NCBI RefSeq assembly: GCF_002776695.1
Contig: NZ_LFJC01000003.1
Span: 6,413,235-6,477,234 of the forward strand
Source: Bradyrhizobium nitroreducens
GTDB taxonomy: Bacteria > Pseudomonadota > Alphaproteobacteria > Rhizobiales > Xanthobacteraceae
DNA length: 64,000 nucleotides
Direction: 5' to 3'
The notes under the pieces were generated by a model. The model made no database searches. It was not told the DNA's origin and saw only the letters and a program-made list of their open reading frames with translations. Both the position numbers and the translations under genes were made by a program. The stretch's first letter is position 1, and each line of letters begins with the position of its first letter. Below are positions 34,973-45,670 of the stretch, in pieces.

Positions 34973-37900
34973 TCATCTCGCGAAGTTCGACTTCGGCATC
35001 GACAGATCGGTGAGGTAAGCACGAAGCGATTCATCCAGCCGCGTTGTGGCCGCTGGTGCGACGGTGCACAAGAAGTGCGCGCAGTATTCAAGGGTATGTT
35101 CCTCTATGCCAATGACGCGCCGAATCGCAGGGATGTTTGTTGCCGGATTTCGCAGGAGGAAGACTTGTTGCTCAACCGCTTGCGACCACCGCTCGCGCAA
35201 CCAGTGTGCGAGAAGCGGCGCCAATGCCGTGTTCAGTGTTGAGCGCGCAATGAACTGGATCATCTTCAAGGCCGCCACAAACACATCATCCGGCTGAAGC
35301 TCCGCCCCGCGCGTGGCGACCAGATTGATGGCGGTTTCGACCGCTTCGTTCGCGGCATCGGGCTCCAACGCACCTGCCATCACGCCCACCAGTCGGGTGA
35401 GATCGGCGGAATAGTGCTGGCCGGGCATCGTGGCATGGAGCGCCTGCAGAGCTTCGGGCCTCCCCTGCAGGCTCGCAGCGATTCCGAAGCCGAAGAAGGC
35501 GTTCGCAAGAAGCCGCTGTCCGTTCGCGTCTTCAAATTTTTCCGGCGAGGCAGGTTCAATTTCGCCGTAGGTGGGATCAAGCGGCGAAAAGCTTCTGTAG
35601 CTTTGGCCGAGACCTTGAACGAAGAGGAGACCCTCAACCCAGCTCGACACGCTGGCGAAAAGCCGATGAACGTCCGAAGCTTTAATCGCTGCTTCTAGCC
35701 GCGCTGCCCGAAGGTTGATCTCCATCGCGGGAATAGCCTTGCCGCCAAGACGGCTTCGCAGCGATTCCGCAATGGACGACCCGGCATCCCTGGCAAGCTC
35801 GGCTTCCGCCAGCAAATACCATGCGATGTCGATATGCCCGAGCGGCATGTCACTCATATCCGACGGCTCTGGATTGCTGCACATGCCGGGTACGATGGCG
35901 CCCTCTTGCTCCGGCAGCATCACCTTCTTGCCAGTCACGCGAAGATTTACGCAAAAGACCGCGTGTCGAATAACCCTGTGAAGATAGCCAGCCCCAAGTG
36001 ACGCCGTGGGATCAAATTGAGGCAGCCCTTCCAACGCTTTGGCCAAAGATGCAATGGCGTCGGGAAGACGCCCCGCCAAAAACTCGGCAATTCCGCGATC
36101 TGCGACAAGACCCAGGGTCATCATCGCCAAACCGTCAGTCACGATTTTCGATCCCGCATCATGCGCGGCGTCAAACCATCGCGCCGCATCCTCCCAATCG
36201 CCCGTCTCCGCTGCGCTTATCCCGGCCTCCCGCAACATGAAGGTCTGTTCGACAAAATCGTTTCGGGCGGCTTTGTCGGCGGAGTCGCGCAAGAGAGCCA
36301 GGGCGGCGGCGTGATCTTTCCGACGGTAATAAACCTTGGCGCGCGCCCTCGACAGGACAGGATCGGCGCCAAGTTCTTGCTCGGCCTCGTCCAGAGCTTT
36401 CAGCGCCCCCTCTGGGTCGACGGCATACTCGTCAAGCATGACGCATCGGGCGACGTAGCAGCGTAGTGCCAATTGACGAAGACCCCAGCGAAGCGCTTGC
36501 GCGGCCATCTCATGATAAAGCTGCGCGCACCTCGCGAAGTCGATGCTTTGCCGGGACTCCGCCAACCACGCGTGATTGACGATGACCGAGAAATCGCTTG
36601 GCAATTCCGCCACATTCACCAAAAGCGCGGCGCGCTGCTCGGCGGAAAGGCTATCGAGGCTGTCAAACACGGCTTTAAGTTCAAGGACACTGCCGATTCC
36701 GGAAGCCTGCAACAGAAACAATATCCCACAGACCGTGGGCGTTTTTATGCCACCAATCGGCTGATCGAGAGTCCCAAAATCGACATCTGTCCCGGCAAGC
36801 GCAGCGAAGCGCAGGATGAGCCCTACCCAGTCGGGCAGGAGCGCAGACAGCGAGGTGTCGCTGAGCGCTTTTCCAATTGCCAACTTCTCGAGCTCGGGAT
36901 GGGTGGATGCGGCCTGAGCAACCTCCCTTTGCAAGGCCTGCCAGGACTCTGCGACTGCCTCGCGGTCCCGGGCGGGGGCGCGAAGCACCAGTTGTGAGAG
37001 GCGAAGCAATACCGACACATGCGTGTCTTCCGCAAAGATCGGTCGATCCGTCCTGTGGAGCCGAATCCCGGTGATCCAGTCGGCAAGATCTCTCCTGACC
37101 GATTTCTTCGCGGTAAGAATTCCAATTGCAAGTTTCATGAGGGCTGGCTGCGATTTTCCGCGCAGCCCGTGAAGAAACGCCGTGTTCGCCTTGAGAATAT
37201 CGAGTACCGAACCAGCGGTGTACGCCTCCGCGATGGCCCGGTTCACGCCGAGCTGTGCAGATAGCCCTAACGTTTCCTCCCCGGCATTCGCGACGAGTGG
37301 CGAGACACGGTATTGCTGTTGGGCATACGGCTCGATCCACGGGCCAACCAACAGGTCGAGCTGTTCGCCAGGTGCGGGAATAGGCGGCTGGAGTTCAGCA
37401 AGGGTCAGTACGATCGGGCGATCAAACCTGCCGATCGTCAGGCTAACGCGATATAGGAGTGCCTTCGCAGCTTCGGGGAGTGCTGTCACGAGTTGGCGGC
37501 GCGCGGCGACGCGTTCGGCTTCAACGTCGTCCGAGCGCTCAAACTCGCGGAGGCGCTTTAGCTCGTCCTCAGGCCATGCCCGGGCCCGTAATCCGGATAT
37601 CAGTGCGTTCACAAGCTGCGGATGGCCAAATCCTCCGGCGAGATAGAGCGTTTGCGCCCATTTCGCATCGCCGCCGCCACCGACAACCATTTCCTCGACT
37701 TCATCTGTTGAAAGATCAGGGACAGTAAGACATACGCTCTGATCAAGGCCTGCCTGAGCCAAGGCTCGCCCTGACGGCTGATTGTAAGCCGTAATGATGC
37801 AGACGGCGTCGGTGCGCCGGATCATCGAGAGCAACCGAGCCAAGGCATCGCTGACGCCGGGATCGTCAATCTCGTTCAGATCGTCCAGCAGCAACGCACG

Positions 37901-38143
37901 CGGACGTGTTGCCGGAAGTTCGCGGGCGGCCAGCCGCAACTGGGTGACGGATTCCGACGGCGAGGCGTTCCGCAGATCAACAATGCGGATGTCGTTGCTG
38001 AGCTCCCGGGACGACAGTCTGGCAATCAGCGTTTTACCTCGCCCGGAACTCCCGGTGACAACGGCCGCTCCAAAACCACGGAGACGGCCGATGACCTCGT
38101 CAGTAACGAGGGCCTGCGCGCCAAGATGGCAGGCAGAGGAAGG
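34973..38143 (-). pseudogene. STAND ATPase with helical repeats, C-terminal piece of a frameshifted Avs-like gene
   Basis: Roughly 1,050 codons in the frame that carries Walker A (VTGSSGRGKT, just before 38020) and Walker B (RALLLDDLNE). A long alpha-helical, TPR-like region with many Ala/Leu helices follows, to the stop at 34973. The frame is open upstream to 38143 without any ATG; the first usable start (TTG 37939) would miss Walker A. Its N-terminal nuclease part lies in another frame (38026-39015). Together they would form a nuclease-ATPase-sensor of about 1,345 residues of the antiviral STAND type. Confidence 0.75.
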
Positions 38144-39015
38144 TCACTTTCGGTTGCAAGAACCGTTGGCGTCGCAATTCCCTCTCCTTGCGAACCAGCG
38201 AGGCGATCTGCTGCCTGTTGCAGAATTGCGTTCGCTGCAATTCGGGGAACGCGGACGGTGGTGGCATTCTCCAGCAACTTTCGAAGGCCGAACGCATCAA
38301 GGCGGCGCGGTTTGCCATGGACGATCGTGTCGAGGACATGCATCAGAACGGTACCGACGAGGTCTTCGCCATCGTCAGCATAAAATTGGAGTTCTTCTGA
38401 ACAATACGTCGCCAGCCGTGCCGACAGGGTGTCCTGAACCGCTCGGAGGTCAGGCTGCCCGCAATCCCATTGCAGCCGTTTCAGGAAGTCATTCCGCAGC
38501 GCCTCATCGTCCCGCGCGTTGATGAACCGCGCGACTCTTTCCGAGAGGCCGGAAGCCAGCAAGACCTTGCGTAGCGGCGCAACGTCGGCAGCGGCCGCCG
38601 CCGACCGCCAATATTCAAGAGTTGGCTTGCCTCCGGCACGGTCGGCAACTGCACGTTCCTGCCCAATTGGAGAGGTCGATAGATAATGGACAAAAACGTT
38701 CGTTTGCGGGTTTCGCTCCACGAGGTCAACAAATGCATCGAGCGCTTCCTGGACGCCTTCGGAGTTGATCGTGACGGTAGATGGGCCTGTGTCTTTGACT
38801 TGCACCGCTTTGAGCGCGCCCTGCGCGGCAACGGCATAGTCTTCGGCAACCTCGAGGTACAGCTCCTCCTGATTCCGGAGCTCGATCCAGGCAAGCGCAC
38901 TCGTGTAAAGCTGATACGCGTATCCGCGCAATGACGCGACGGCTTCCCGTGATGGATCGCCAACCGGAGGTGCGTTTAGCCGGGGACCGGCGTTGAATTG
39001 CGAGGTTCGGGCCAT
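38026..39015 (-). pseudogene. DUF4297-type nuclease domain, N-terminal piece of the frameshifted Avs-like gene
   Basis: From ATG at 39015 the product has GYAYQLYTSALAWIEL (31-46), LYLEVAEDY (52-60) and KAVQVKDT (69-76). This is the GYxYQ ... E ... QxK pattern of DUF4297/Cap4 nucleases that head CBASS and Avs effectors. After residue about 300 the frame drifts into an unrelated Arg-rich tail and stops at 38026, while the correct continuation (AQALVTDEVIGRLRGFG) is found one frame over. The junction lies near 38123-38126, where one base appears to be missing. As it stands the gene should give only a detached nuclease domain. Confidence 0.75.
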
Positions 39016-39170
39016 GACGGGTGAAGCTGACAATACCAGCTCAAATGTGCAAGGGTTGAAATCTCGCTTACCACACCTATCCCGCGATCCGACGCCAGAC
39101 GTGTTCGGCGACAAGCGCCCGGCCGATCGGGCTTTGCCCTAACGCGTAAGTGCGGATTGGGAAGGAGTAA

Positions 39171-39416
39171 GAGGCACCCGCTTGAAGGGCAGTGATAACG
39201 ACGCCAGCGAAGCTGGCGCGACCGAAAGCGAGTGCAGTCGCGAGACCGGTTAAGAAGGCACCCGCGTTCGGGGCAGTGATAGCGGTGCCGCGCAGCGGCA
39301 GCCCCTAACGCGAGTGCCTCCGGCGAGCGACCCCGTATTGCGCAAGGGATCGAAGCCGCATGGCCGAGACCCTGCGTAGCCCTGTGCGAAGCAGGGGCTC
39401 GGTTCACGAGAGCCCG
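39171..39416. repeat. Long repeat copy A (about 240 bp)
   Basis: Shares a series of near-identical blocks with 61961-62192 in the same orientation: GAGGCACCCG at the start, GTGCAGTCGCGAGACCGG, GGCAGTGATAGCGGTGCCGC, GAGTGCCTCCGGCGAGCGAC and TCGGTTCACGAGAGCCCG at the end. The block GGCACCCGC...GGGCAGTGATA occurs twice inside the copy. Several short hairpins are present (for example GCCAGCGAAGCTGGC). The short open frames across it look like by-products of the repeat, not genes. It fills most of the 478-bp gap between the Avs-like gene and the SRAP gene. Confidence 0.75.
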
Positions 39417-39493
39417 TTCCGCGACCAGCGGATGCGCTCAGCGAGCTATCGATTTGGATTGTTCGTTCTGTTTGAGGCGCGATATCTTGCGGC

Positions 39494-40219
39494 ATGTGCA
39501 ATCTTTACAGCCTCACAAAGGGCCAGGCCGCCATCATCGCGCTGACACGGGCCATGCGCGACACAACGGGCAACCTTCCGCCCATGCCGGGTATTTTTCC
39601 CGACTACCGCGCGCCCATTGTACGCAACGCGCCGGACGGCGTGCGCGAATTGTCGCTCGCCCGGTGCGGAATGCCCCCCTCGCATGCGGCCTTGTTCGAA
39701 GCTACCAAGAAGCGCGCCGCAAAGCTGGAAGCCAAGGGCAAGACGGTGGACTTCAAGGAACTGCTGCGCATGGAGCCGGACAGCGGCACCACCAACATCC
39801 GCAACACCGGGAGCAAGCACTGGACACGCTGGCTTGGAGTTGAGAACCGATGCGTCGTCCCATTTTCCTCCTTCAGCGAGTTCAACAAGGCGGAAGGCGG
39901 CGATATCTGGTTCGCGTTCGATGAGAGCCGGCCGCTGGCCGTATTCGCCGGGCTCTGGACCAACTGGACCTCGGTGCGCAAGGTCAAGGAAGGCGAAACC
40001 ACAAACGATCTATTCGCGTTTCTTACCACCGATCCCAACGACGTGGTCGGCCCTATTCACCCCAAGGCCATGCCCGTGATCCTGACCAAGCCCGACGAGA
40101 TCGAGATCTGGCTAAAGGCGCCGGTGGAAGAAGCGCTGAACTTACAGCGGCCTCTTGCGGACGGCGTTCTGCGGATCGTAGCGACGGGTACCAAGGAAGA
40201 TCAGCCGCTGGGCGGATAA
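39494..40219 (+). CDS. SOS response-associated peptidase (SRAP; YedK/HMCES family)
   Basis: 241-aa SRAP protein. Cys2 directly after the initiator Met is the residue that forms a thiazolidine link to abasic sites in single-stranded DNA. E129 in SSFSEF and H189 in GPIHPKAMPVIL complete the conserved catalytic set, and NIRNT near 101 matches the DNA-binding asparagine/arginine segment. Because Cys2 must be N-terminal after Met removal, the ATG at 39494 is fixed. It stands first in a rightward pair with a HEPN-like gene. SRAP genes are common on phages and islands. Confidence 0.92.
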   Translation: MCNLYSLTKGQAAIIALTRAMRDTTGNLPPMPGIFPDYRAPIVRNAPDGVRELSLARCGMPPSHAALFEATKKRAAKLEAKGKTVDFKELLRMEPDSGTTNIRNTGSKHWTRWLGVENRCVVPFSSFSEFNKAEGGDIWFAFDESRPLAVFAGLWTNWTSVRKVKEGETTNDLFAFLTTDPNDVVGPIHPKAMPVILTKPDEIEIWLKAPVEEALNLQRPLADGVLRIVATGTKEDQPLGG

Positions 40220-40285
40220 AACGTTACGATAAAGTTGAGCCAACGACCGGTGTCGAGCGCTAAGAATACGCCGGGAGGATTGAAT

Positions 40286-41473
40286 GTGACCCCAACAGCC
40301 AAAGATACGGCAGAAGATCCCTTCACGGTGCTGCGCCCAAGGCTGCAAAAGGCGTTGAAGGGCTTTTCGCGAGATTCCGCAGATTGGAGCGAACAGGCAC
40401 CGACGAAGAGCGTAAAACCGGAGCCCGAACAGTTTCCCGTCCCGGAGTTGATCCTCTTTGCGCTTCGCAACGTCCTTGGCTTTCGTTGGTTCGGTCCTGG
40501 CGAAAAGATGCGGTGGGCGGTCAATTTCGGTTTCAACGGCGCGCCGGTCTCGCTGGAAATGGCGAAATTTGGCTTCAGGATTTACGCGGCTGAATCCGTC
40601 GATATGAAGCGGCTGTGCGGCCAGTTGCAGGTTGCGGTCAAGCATGTCGAAGATTGGCTAGAGCCAATAGCGAAACAGCAAGCCGCAGCCGGGAACGTCA
40701 CGGTTGCCAACCGGCACTCGGAATTTGATTCCCGCTACCGGTTCTTCCGCGATCTTGCAGACCGATCGTACCGGACAGCGGAGCGGAAACCGCGCGCGAA
40801 GCCGGCAAAGGCAAAACCGGATTCGCTTTCACCGGTGCTTGCCGAGTTCGCCCGCGGCTGGAACCAAACCATGCGCGCGCGGACGCAAGGCTTCTATCAT
40901 TCAACGGCAATGGTCGATGCCTATTTCAGCAGGCTCGAACATAATCTTGTGCTGCTGCGCGCGTTCTCCGGCAAACCGCTGCTTGAGGGTGAGCTCACGG
41001 CATATTTGAGTAAGCTCTGGGATGAGAAGTTGAAAGCGCTGGTCGATGTGGACGAACCTGCAATGCAGAAGCTGTACTCCGATCTGAAACGCATCAAGGA
41101 GCGCGTCCGGAATCCATTTGCGCACGGCGGCGTCGAGAACGATGGCGGATCGCTCTTTGTTCACATCCCGACTGTTGGCGCGCTTCCGGCAAACTTCACG
41201 CAAATCCGCAACAGCGTAAGGTTCAATTTTATTCCGGTTGAGAAGGATGATCATGGCGCGGCCTGCGCTGTGTTTGACGAGTTTGACGAAGCGATGCGCA
41301 ACGGACCACTGTCAAGCGCGCATGACTTCATTGAAGCAAGCGTTGATCCGGTTTACTCAGCCGACCAGATCGCGCTCTACAAGCGGCTGTGTGAAGGCAC
41401 CACTCAGGAGCGCAAAGAATGGATCATGCATTGGAGCTACGAGCAGGACCGGCACGATAACATGGATTATTGA
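40286..41473 (+). CDS. HEPN-like hypothetical protein
   Basis: 395 aa from GTG at 40286, chosen because GGGAGG lies seven bases before it (the TTG at 40235 has no such site). The helical region around 270-282 contains ERVRNPFAHGG, i.e. R275-x4-H280, the RNase motif of HEPN domains. The N-terminal half is of unknown fold with a Lys/Pro-rich linker (RKPRAKPAKAKP) near 170-180. HEPN proteins are typical toxin or effector RNases in defence and toxin-antitoxin systems. No MNT partner is adjacent. The call rests on one short motif. Confidence 0.55.
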   Translation: MTPTAKDTAEDPFTVLRPRLQKALKGFSRDSADWSEQAPTKSVKPEPEQFPVPELILFALRNVLGFRWFGPGEKMRWAVNFGFNGAPVSLEMAKFGFRIYAAESVDMKRLCGQLQVAVKHVEDWLEPIAKQQAAAGNVTVANRHSEFDSRYRFFRDLADRSYRTAERKPRAKPAKAKPDSLSPVLAEFARGWNQTMRARTQGFYHSTAMVDAYFSRLEHNLVLLRAFSGKPLLEGELTAYLSKLWDEKLKALVDVDEPAMQKLYSDLKRIKERVRNPFAHGGVENDGGSLFVHIPTVGALPANFTQIRNSVRFNFIPVEKDDHGAACAVFDEFDEAMRNGPLSSAHDFIEASVDPVYSADQIALYKRLCEGTTQERKEWIMHWSYEQDRHDNMDY

Positions 41474-41700
41474 GCGTATTGCGCTCCGTCAGCGGCGCGT
41501 TTCTGGTCGGATATCGATGACCTCGCCTCGGCGCTTTACCAAAAGGCGGCGCGAGTGGCATGGACAGCCGGGAACCCAAGCAACCTGTGACGAAACCGGG
41601 AGATATGTACGTACCAGACCTGCATATCGATACCCTGAAGGTGAAGTCGCGCAATTTTCGATGACAATTCCCCATATTCGCTTTTAGCTCGCGAGCTGCA

Positions 41701-44376
41701 TCAAGACGCCGCTCGAATCTCCAATGGCGACGCGCCCAAGCGGGTAAAAAGGCGCTTTCTGCACGTCAAAACTATAATCTGCACATTCTCTCCTGCTCGC
41801 ATTAGCACATCGAACATACTCTCGATCCGTTCGTCGTCGGAGAACGCTAGAGCGTCATCAAGGATAACTGTGGCTGGCCGTCCTTGCCCGAGCAGGAGCT
41901 CCGCGAATGCAAGCCGGGTCAGAACGGCAAGCTGCTCTTTTGTCCCGCCGCTTAACACTTCGAAATCTTCGCGTTGACCGCTCCGCTGGAGAGCCGCAAT
42001 TTGCAGGTTTTCATCGAGGACGATGTTCGACCCGGGCAACAACATCTTTAAGTAAGGTTCAACCCGACTTACGACCGGCGCGAGGTAGCGTGTTTTCGCT
42101 TCACCCTCTGCCGTCTCTAGCGTATCTAGTAGCAATTGAAGGACATCCGCTTCTTCGTGAAATTCCGCGATCGTGTTCGTGAGGCGGTCCCGTTCGGCCT
42201 CGGCGCCGAGAAGCATTTCCTCAACACCGGCCCCCTCGTTTGCCTCAATCAACGCCGTCAGCCGGGTAACCTCATTGCTCAAGCTTGCAATAGATTGGTG
42301 GTGATTACTGGCTGCCCTCTCCAGCCGCTTGATCCTGGCGTCAATAGCCTCAAGGCTTTCGCCCTCTTCCCGTTCCTTCTCGATCAATAGCGTATCCGCC
42401 ACGACCGCTTCGCGCTCCAGCGCTTCTGCAGCTGAAGCGAGTTGCTCGTCGCTTCCGCTCGTCCGACTCGCGGCTAGGTCTGCCTTCTTGCTCTCGATTG
42501 TGCCATTCAATCCCGCCATGCGTTCCCGGACTTGACGCAGTTTCTTCTCGGCCTGAAGTAGCACATCCGCGGGGCCAGCCATCTCCGCATCCGCCGTCTT
42601 GATCTCGGCCTCTAGCCGCGCTCCATCATCAAGATTTTCCTGGATATCCCGCGCCAGCGCGCTCTCGGCCGGGATTTCTGTAAGTTCGCAGGCCTTCATA
42701 TCAACTTTGAGCCGACCGCGCAGTTCGCTCAAATGGCTCCTAAGAGCGTCTAACCCTGGCGCGAGCTTCTTGGACTTGTCGCCGGGAACGAGGCGAGCCA
42801 GTTCCTTCCCGATGTCGCTGAGGCGACGTACGTGCTCCTTACGTTGAGCTGTCGCCGCGCGCGCCGCGGCAAGGCTTTCAACCCCAGCGGCCTGCAATGC
42901 GTCTTTCATCTCCTGAACAGCAGCCTCGCGCCGCGCCAGCAACGCGCCTCGGTTCTTGATTTGAGGCTCAATGGTGATTGTTCCAACGCGCGCAATAGCA
43001 ACCGTTGTCTTGCCCATGATGGGCATGGAACTGGCAGAAGCGGCAATCGCATTGCCATCGACCAGAATGCTATCCCGCGCATCATCGTGAACGGCAAAAG
43101 AAACAGTCGTCGCCACGGCGCTCATGGCGGCATCCGCCGCCGCACATTCAGTCACGGCCTCTTCAATGCGAGTAACTCCCTCGTCGGTCGCCGCAATCGC
43201 TCCGATCATTTCCCCGAGATGCTGACGTTCCAGCTCCAGGGCCGCAGAAGTGTCAATAACGTGCTGATGCTGAGTGGCTTCTGCGCTCAGCGTGACAACA
43301 TTGCGGACCCGCTCCAACTTCCGCGTTCGCTCGGCATTCTGGGTCGTCTTGATACGGAGGTCCGCCAGCTTTGCTTCGCCTTTCGAAACAGCGACCTGAG
43401 CATCCGCCTGCGCAGCGAGCGCCGCATCGTTCTGCGCGCCAAGCTCCGAGAGGCTGGCTTCTAGCGGTCGAAGTTCTTCAACAGCCTTGACCCGATCATC
43501 CACCAGCTTCCGGGCCTGTGTCGCCCTCTCAAGTGCTAGCTTAGCCGCGCTTCGCGCACTTCCGACCTCGGCCGCGCGGGTCACAGCGACCGTGCGCTTG
43601 GTGCGCTCGCCTTCAAGCTCTAGCCGGTGCGCATTTTCGTCCCATCCATCCAGCTCTTGCTTGAGATCATGCTTGTTGCGCCCAAGGTCTTCCATGAACT
43701 GGAACACGGCCTGACGCTTTGCTTCCAAATCGATTACCTGCTGCTTGGCATCGGAAAGCTTGTCGACCGCGTCTTTGAACCTCCCGCGAGGTCCCCTCGC
43801 CCCTCGAAGAGCGTCCAGCGCGTCCCTTACAGCTTTGGGAATCTTTTGACCCCGCGTGCCGCCGGTGACAAGGCCAACTTGGGCTTCAAGGCAACCTTGC
43901 ATGGTCCGCTGAGCCTGCTCATTCAGCTCGACGTCGCCGAAGGACTGGCCTTGCTGAACCCACAGCGTCCCCCAAATTCCGGGCTCGCCCCCGCTCCTCC
44001 CGCCGCTGAAGCCGAGCAAACGCTGCAATTCCGCTTCGGCAGCTTCGTCCTCGAACAACCGCTGGTCCGAGCACGACAGCATTGCTTTCCCGGCCTGCCC
44101 CGCAAACCGCTTGTGGATCAGCCAGCTCTTCCCGTCCACGTCAAATGCAAGCTTGACCTCTGGGACGGTTTGGTTAGCGAGATGCCGGAAGGCCTTCACA
44201 TGAGCGGCTGTGGACTTGGCCTTTTCGAATATAGCGGCGTTGATAGCCTCCAGCAGCGTGGATTTACCAAGCTCGTTTCGGCCGACTAAGACATTGACAT
44301 TGTCGCCAATGCAATCGACCCGGAACGTTCCGACGAATTTCCGAAAATTTGTGAGTTCGACCGAGCGAATTTTCAT
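41701..44376 (-). CDS. SMC/SbcC-like AAA ATPase (YhaN-type)
   Basis: 891 aa with an ABC-type ATPase split by coiled coils. Walker A is GRNELGKST (32-40); very long Ala/Glu/Leu-rich coiled coils fill about 170-700; the C-terminus has LSGGTKEQLAVLTRLA (signature) and ATVILDDAL (Walker B). The first ATG overlaps the stop of the metallophosphoesterase gene (ATGA). The pair matches SbcC/SbcD or YhaN/YhaO-type DNA-end-processing complexes, in which the ATPase clamps DNA and the partner cuts it. In an island next to SRAP and Bil genes it is probably a defence or repair module. Confidence 0.87.
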   Translation of the reverse strand: MKIRSVELTNFRKFVGTFRVDCIGDNVNVLVGRNELGKSTLLEAINAAIFEKAKSTAAHVKAFRHLANQTVPEVKLAFDVDGKSWLIHKRFAGQAGKAMLSCSDQRLFEDEAAEAELQRLLGFSGGRSGGEPGIWGTLWVQQGQSFGDVELNEQAQRTMQGCLEAQVGLVTGGTRGQKIPKAVRDALDALRGARGPRGRFKDAVDKLSDAKQQVIDLEAKRQAVFQFMEDLGRNKHDLKQELDGWDENAHRLELEGERTKRTVAVTRAAEVGSARSAAKLALERATQARKLVDDRVKAVEELRPLEASLSELGAQNDAALAAQADAQVAVSKGEAKLADLRIKTTQNAERTRKLERVRNVVTLSAEATQHQHVIDTSAALELERQHLGEMIGAIAATDEGVTRIEEAVTECAAADAAMSAVATTVSFAVHDDARDSILVDGNAIAASASSMPIMGKTTVAIARVGTITIEPQIKNRGALLARREAAVQEMKDALQAAGVESLAAARAATAQRKEHVRRLSDIGKELARLVPGDKSKKLAPGLDALRSHLSELRGRLKVDMKACELTEIPAESALARDIQENLDDGARLEAEIKTADAEMAGPADVLLQAEKKLRQVRERMAGLNGTIESKKADLAASRTSGSDEQLASAAEALEREAVVADTLLIEKEREEGESLEAIDARIKRLERAASNHHQSIASLSNEVTRLTALIEANEGAGVEEMLLGAEAERDRLTNTIAEFHEEADVLQLLLDTLETAEGEAKTRYLAPVVSRVEPYLKMLLPGSNIVLDENLQIAALQRSGQREDFEVLSGGTKEQLAVLTRLAFAELLLGQGRPATVILDDALAFSDDERIESMFDVLMRAGENVQIIVLTCRKRLFTRLGASPLEIRAAS

Positions 44377-45545
44377 GATCGCGCTCCTTGGCGAAGGTGC
44401 TCGACATACAGGCGCTTCAGAGCTTGCGCGGCGGTGTGCGCTCGTGCCCCGTTCGATGCGTCGGCGGCGATGAGCCTGAGACGGTCCGCAGCAACGCGTA
44501 CGAAGCCGGCGCGATCAATGTCATCGAGATCTTGCTCCGTGGGATTGAGAGCCAAGCCGGAATCATCGAAGCGCATTGCCCTGAAAGCAGTCCCCACGCC
44601 CTGCACAATCTGCTCTTCAAATGCCTTACGACCGGAAAGGGATAGAACGCCCTCCACGCGCAAGTCGATGACGAGCTCGCTGAGGTCCGAATTGAGCGCT
44701 CGAAGCTGGGTTTCCAGCGAATTAATCTGGCTGTCTTCGGTCAGTGTCCTTTCAATACGGTGCCACTGATGCCTGCCGGTCAGAATGGGGGTAACCGACG
44801 GCACCATCCTTGAGCGGTTCACCTCGACAAGCAGCGCAGAACCGCCGTTGCAGAGCGACGTCACTGCGTTTGGCGGAAGTTTGAACTGATCCGGTTCCGG
44901 CGTTCCGCTGTACCAGCAGCGATCATTGACCTTGATCTGCCTGTGCCAATCGCCCATGGCAAGATAAACAAGGCCGGCTTCGTCAGCGCGAGTTGGCGCA
45001 ACATAATTGCTCGCGTCTCCTTCCGAGCCGAAGCCTTGGATTGAGCCATGAGCCATGCCGATGCGGATGGCGCCCTCCGGCGTAGGATCGTCGTTCATGT
45101 AGGCCGTGAGGTCATCAACGCTTGATGTGAAGCGCAGCGGAGCAGGTAGAAGAAACACTGGGGCGCCATCATCATCCGCAATTTGAACCGCGCCAGGCCG
45201 AACATGCAGGCTCACGTTGGCCGGCAATTGAGAACGGGCCAAGCGATCCCAAAGCCCGCTCTCGCGCACATGGTCGTGATTGCCCGGCATGAGATGCCAC
45301 TGAACCGTGCTGAAGGAGCGCATGTTTTCGATCGCTCGGCCGAGCGTCTGCTGGCTCATCTGTTGCTTTTCGAAGATATCCCCGGCAATCAGAACCGCGG
45401 TCGCGCCCGCCTCGACCGCGGCTTCACCAAGAGTGCGGACGACCGCTTGTCGCGCATCCTGGAGGATGTTCGCGACCTCGGGTACGAAATACCCGAATGC
45501 TTTACCGATCTGGAGATCGGACGAATGAATAAATTTCATGGACAC
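44373..45545 (-). CDS. SbcD/YhaO-like metallophosphoesterase (DNA exonuclease)
   Basis: 390-aa calcineurin-like phosphoesterase. Metal-site motifs: FIHSSDLQIGKAFG (D-x-Q variant of D-x-H), LIAGDIFEK, LMPGNHDHVRESGLWD, GMAHGSIQGF and AMGDWHRQIK. The C-terminal part, after about 260, is the capping domain. It is the nuclease partner of the ATPase encoded 4 bp downstream with overlapping start and stop codons. The Gln in the first metal motif in place of His is also seen in some family members. ATG at 45539 is an alternative start. Confidence 0.88.
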   Translation of the reverse strand: MSMKFIHSSDLQIGKAFGYFVPEVANILQDARQAVVRTLGEAAVEAGATAVLIAGDIFEKQQMSQQTLGRAIENMRSFSTVQWHLMPGNHDHVRESGLWDRLARSQLPANVSLHVRPGAVQIADDDGAPVFLLPAPLRFTSSVDDLTAYMNDDPTPEGAIRIGMAHGSIQGFGSEGDASNYVAPTRADEAGLVYLAMGDWHRQIKVNDRCWYSGTPEPDQFKLPPNAVTSLCNGGSALLVEVNRSRMVPSVTPILTGRHQWHRIERTLTEDSQINSLETQLRALNSDLSELVIDLRVEGVLSLSGRKAFEEQIVQGVGTAFRAMRFDDSGLALNPTEQDLDDIDRAGFVRVAADRLRLIAADASNGARAHTAAQALKRLYVEHLRQGARS

Positions 45546-45670
45546 ACCTTCAACTTCGAATCTGCACTAAGGTAGGCCTTCAACTTGCACGGAAATAGAG
45601 AAAAACGCTGGCTACCGACGGTTGTCCCCGTATGTCGCCGATATTTGCCTCGCCCTTCCCTGCGATTTAC

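Noticed and set aside
39171..39416. CRISPR array at the repeat-rich gap
   Set aside because: Repeats are few, unequal in length and not regularly spaced; no cas genes in the window.
38976..39501. Short frames across repeat A
   Set aside because: Their similarity to frames at 61920-62210 follows from the DNA repeat; Cys/Arg-rich translations look non-coding.
41560..41664. 34-aa frame (MDSREPKQPVTKPG...)
   Set aside because: Codon use is reasonable, but it is too short, with no operon link and no recognisable family.
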